In this document: piece after piece, positions 62,601-64,000 of the stretch
Position numbering within the stretch: position 1 is the stretch's first letter
Layout of the letters: the number at the start of each line of letters is the position of its first letter
Assembly: GCF_003346515.1 (NCBI RefSeq)
Contig: NZ_QQNA01000246.1
Span: 1-64,000, forward strand
Direction of reading: 5' to 3'
Source of the DNA: Streptomyces corynorhini
GTDB taxonomy: Bacteria > Actinomycetota > Actinomycetes > Streptomycetales > Streptomycetaceae
Length of the DNA stretch: 64,000 nucleotides
Program-made: the position numbers and the translations under genes
The notes under the pieces: generated by a model
What the model was told of the DNA's origin: nothing
The model's input: the letters and a program-made list of their open reading frames with translations, nothing else
The model's database searches: none

Positions 62601-64000
62601 TCGATGAAGCGTGTGTCCTCACCGGGGGCTTCGCGCTCTACGTATGGGTGGACGGCGCCCGGTCGGGGGACTTCGTTCTCACCCTGGGCGGCTACCACCC
62701 CGGGTATGCGGTGCCGGCCCACTATCCGAAGGTGCCCCGCCTCGGATTCTCCTGGCCGGTCACCTCCAAACTGACGATCGCCGGTGGCGCGTTCTTCGCG
62801 CTGACGCCCGGGGCGATCATGGCCGGTGGCGACCTGGAGGTGAACTACCGGTCCGGAGACCTGCACGCCTGGCTGACCGCACACGCGCGGATGCTGATGG
62901 AGTGGGCCCCGCTGCGCTATGACATCGGCATCGGCATCAGCGTGGGCATCAGCTACGTCCTCGACCTCTGGCTGGTGCGCGAGACGATCCGGGTGGAGAT
63001 CGGCGCGACGCTGGCCCTGTGGGGCCCGCCGACCGCCGGGACCGTCACCGTGAAGCTGTGGTTCATCAAGGTCACGGTCGCGTTCGGCGACGGCCGTTCC
63101 GCCGGTGACCCGATCGCGACATGGCAGGACGTGGCCGGACAACTGCCCGCCGCCACGGACGCCGTACGGCTGGCCGCCACCGACGGGCTGATCCCCGTCA
63201 CGTCCAAGGACGGCCTGGAGCAGGGGGTGTGGGTCGTCGGTCCTGGCGCGTTCTCGTTCACCGTCCGCACCGCCGTCCCGGTCACCACATGGACCCTCAC
63301 CGGCCCGTCCGGATCACAGCCGGTCAAACTGAAGGGCAGCGACCACGTCCATCTGCGGCCCATGCGCGCCACCGACCTGACGTCCGACTTCACACTGACC
63401 CTGACCGACCGGCAGGAAACCGTCCACGACCTGAGCGACTGGTACGAGGCGGAGCCCTCGTCCCGGGTGGACAGCACCCTGCCCGCCGCACTGTGGGGCC
63501 GCTACGGCGGAAAGCTGACCCCCTCCAGCCCCCAGCGGGTGGACCGGCAGCTCACCGGAGTCGAACTGCGGCTGCCCAAGCCCGACCGGGGCAGCTCCCC
63601 GGGAAAAATCGACGCCGGCGCGCTGTCCCACGACGACCGGATCCCGGACGGGGCTCTGCCGCTCGGTCCCCCGCTCCCGGCCGAGCCTGTGTGCGACGTG
63701 GCGGGGCGGGCGCTCCGACGGGAGGGGACATACGGCGGTACACCTGCCGCCCCGCCCCCCGGCACCGGTGGCACGGTCCCCAGCGCAGGCGGGGAAACCC
63801 GGGGCACCCTGCTCCTGGACACGGAGCCCAAGACGGTCTGGGCCCGTAACCGTCTGTTCGACGCGATGACCGTCATGGGCGTCGGCCCCGGAACCAACGA
63901 CCAACTGGACCCCGCTGACTCCCTCGTCACGGGCGACATCGAAGCCCTGCTGAAACAGCTGCCGAGCCCGCCCCTGCCCCCGGGACCGCGGCTGTTCGTC
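59615..64000 (+). CDS. Giant DUF6603-like protein, 5' part (runs off right edge)
   Basis: At least 1,462 residues from ATG 59615 (TTG 59609 also in frame), open without a stop to the window end. No signal peptide or membrane spans. The chain is a long series of amphipathic beta-strand blocks (for example LDLWLVRETIRVEIGATLAL, then WGPPTAGTVTVKLWFIKVTVAFGD at ~62965-63090). The block DIGIGISVGISYVLDLWLVR...GPPTAGTV resembles the DUF6603 core found in very large actinobacterial and fungal proteins. A linker rich in Gly/Pro/Thr follows (~63715-63800). The function of the family is unknown. Large antisense frames on the minus strand here are shadows. Confidence 0.75.
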   Translation, partial: MNLTVKSLKEKLRNCPKDFILSGREFGLPQAEELFTAHLPGGTLTVAGARADVEKLTVKGAVSLRGPLESPVQGPFPAEVVFAADDAGVTVSGVRIDLALPDWSIPAGHLDDVDPSVLRGLGDGALHLVLGVVSHLGGPVCAGGLGVEPAFTTGAGASRPYVWGMRPGNPSLAWNLRGSFPPVPLKKLDDLRLLCAWMSVKPDTFSLPDTLLVTHPGLVGLQVDCVLASSSGPARILSMIPTVALDTTWALIPDVLTLSSPFATFHLHQGQSTPRATIGGTVTLAGLRMLVQVSVPELRVSGYLGEKTALKPLLDAYLPEYGLTGLDSLSLDALYFTADPGAKPASYEFGISVVGALTIGPAALTGLYLKIIKSGSGTSATLACAWRIGTGEVQLQAQWATTGWCFEGILTGARPAELFRTFGIDTPPVLKDLTVDRLSVRFDTADAKKFSLAAEAQFPLGEASARLLLTTDLKQRTPAGSGWDQTYSGSLTLEVPQAGGGARKVTFTISRGQEGEFTAVWTDSQGVSLADLAKLLGAEEETAAELLRKLGTADRITIGYSSTRRSVVFAAHAKDAGGSLVVASVQPKNGEREWAVRASVGIGVGLSQVPLLKDQIPAEQDLSLRGVGVLVASAQLPAQRVAVLNQALSACDPDLALLPGEGLTKGVAFAVDVRLPGTAHPVSVRVKGGRDTQDPPPGAPAVHAATAGQASGAPVVAWVDVQRAVGPVRLGRVGVGYVDGTVWVLFEASLGMAGLTLGVEGLGIGVPLRDPAKPEFRLDGLSAGYDRPPLTVMGALVNRRDPDYALLIEGVLVVSASKFGLTALGAYAQPDGGGWPSMFLFGKVSGRFGGPPPVEVTGILAGFGFNSTVRVPEGDRVLDFPFLKNLTSTDPDTEPLTVLKTLTDGGEKAVVRPAAGQMWFAAGLTFNVFEFLQCQALLVLEVGDDFALAVLGTAEARFPKRGKAYARASLGMSVKYRASEGILKLTAQLAPGSYLIDEACVLTGGFALYVWVDGARSGDFVLTLGGYHPGYAVPAHYPKVPRLGFSWPVTSKLTIAGGAFFALTPGAIMAGGDLEVNYRSGDLHAWLTAHARMLMEWAPLRYDIGIGISVGISYVLDLWLVRETIRVEIGATLALWGPPTAGTVTVKLWFIKVTVAFGDGRSAGDPIATWQDVAGQLPAATDAVRLAATDGLIPVTSKDGLEQGVWVVGPGAFSFTVRTAVPVTTWTLTGPSGSQPVKLKGSDHVHLRPMRATDLTSDFTLTLTDRQETVHDLSDWYEAEPSSRVDSTLPAALWGRYGGKLTPSSPQRVDRQLTGVELRLPKPDRGSSPGKIDAGALSHDDRIPDGALPLGPPLPAEPVCDVAGRALRREGTYGGTPAAPPPGTGGTVPSAGGETRGTLLLDTEPKTVWARNRLFDAMTVMGVGPGTNDQLDPADSLVTGDIEALLKQLPSPPLPPGPRLFV

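Noticed and set aside
60305..63142. 945-codon open frame on the minus strand
   Set aside because: Antisense to the DUF6603-like gene. Its translation is rich in Arg/Gly/His/Pro without motifs, while the plus frame shows regular beta-strand periodicity and family motifs.

Overview
The window reads as a chromosomal segment of a Streptomyces. GC content is very high, starts are often GTG, genes are packed with ATGA/GTGA overlaps, and the gene content is typical of the genus: WhiB, WYL, Methyltransf_19, ergothioneine genes, a second succinate dehydrogenase and an RmdA-like c-di-GMP protein. From memory, the order sdhC-sdhA-sdhB / olsB-plsC / egtDCBA next to an rmdA-like gene recalls the S. coelicolor region around SCO0910-SCO0928. 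That is recall, not a search.

Positions 1-25600 are mostly conserved chromosome. In order they hold: the start of a secreted proline-rich protein (- strand), a repeat lipoprotein, a methyltransferase coupled to a PAS-GGDEF-EAL protein, a LysR regulator divergent from a b558-type succinate dehydrogenase/fumarate reductase operon, a luciferase-like flavoprotein, a dodecin, an orphan solute-binding lipoprotein, an acyltransferase pair of ornithine-lipid type, the complete egtABCD operon, a PARG-like hydrolase, a PemK/MazF-like protein, a thioredoxin, an Lpd-like flavoprotein, an AlkZ-like DNA glycosylase homologue, a DinB protein and a WYL regulator.

Positions 25600-45800 are accessory metabolism. 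There is a secreted GH5 enzyme carrying the only in-frame TTA codon I found. It is followed by a Tat-exported GH78 rhamnosidase whose strong promoter is flanked by two LacI-type palindromes. Next comes a compact non-ribosomal peptide cluster (C-A-PCP-C-A-PCP-TE synthetase, MbtH, DrrA/DrrB-like exporter), divergent from a tiny secreted protein with a duplicated NFCLLxxC motif. The most unusual block is a four-gene, fully overlapping operon (45620 to 42321, - strand). It encodes a 58-residue leader-like peptide with an I-S-L-D box, two unrecognised proteins (one DUF6895-like) and a serine beta-lactamase-fold hydrolase. It contains none of the standard RiPP-modifying enzymes and is my best candidate for an undescribed system.

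Positions 45800-51600 return to ordinary content (KimA-like APC permease, small stress/regulatory proteins, WhiB, pirin). From 51600 to about 57900 the DNA is a scar zone: a chimeric transposase remnant with a Tn3-type tail, a serine-resolvase scrap, an IS481 fragment and a frameshifted recombinase remnant. Between them lie intact TetR/SDR/VOC, HxlR and SDR/TetR genes. The window ends with a secreted S8 protease and the first ~1,460 residues of a giant protein, probably of the DUF6603 family, that runs off the right edge. No tRNA, rRNA or CRISPR array was seen.
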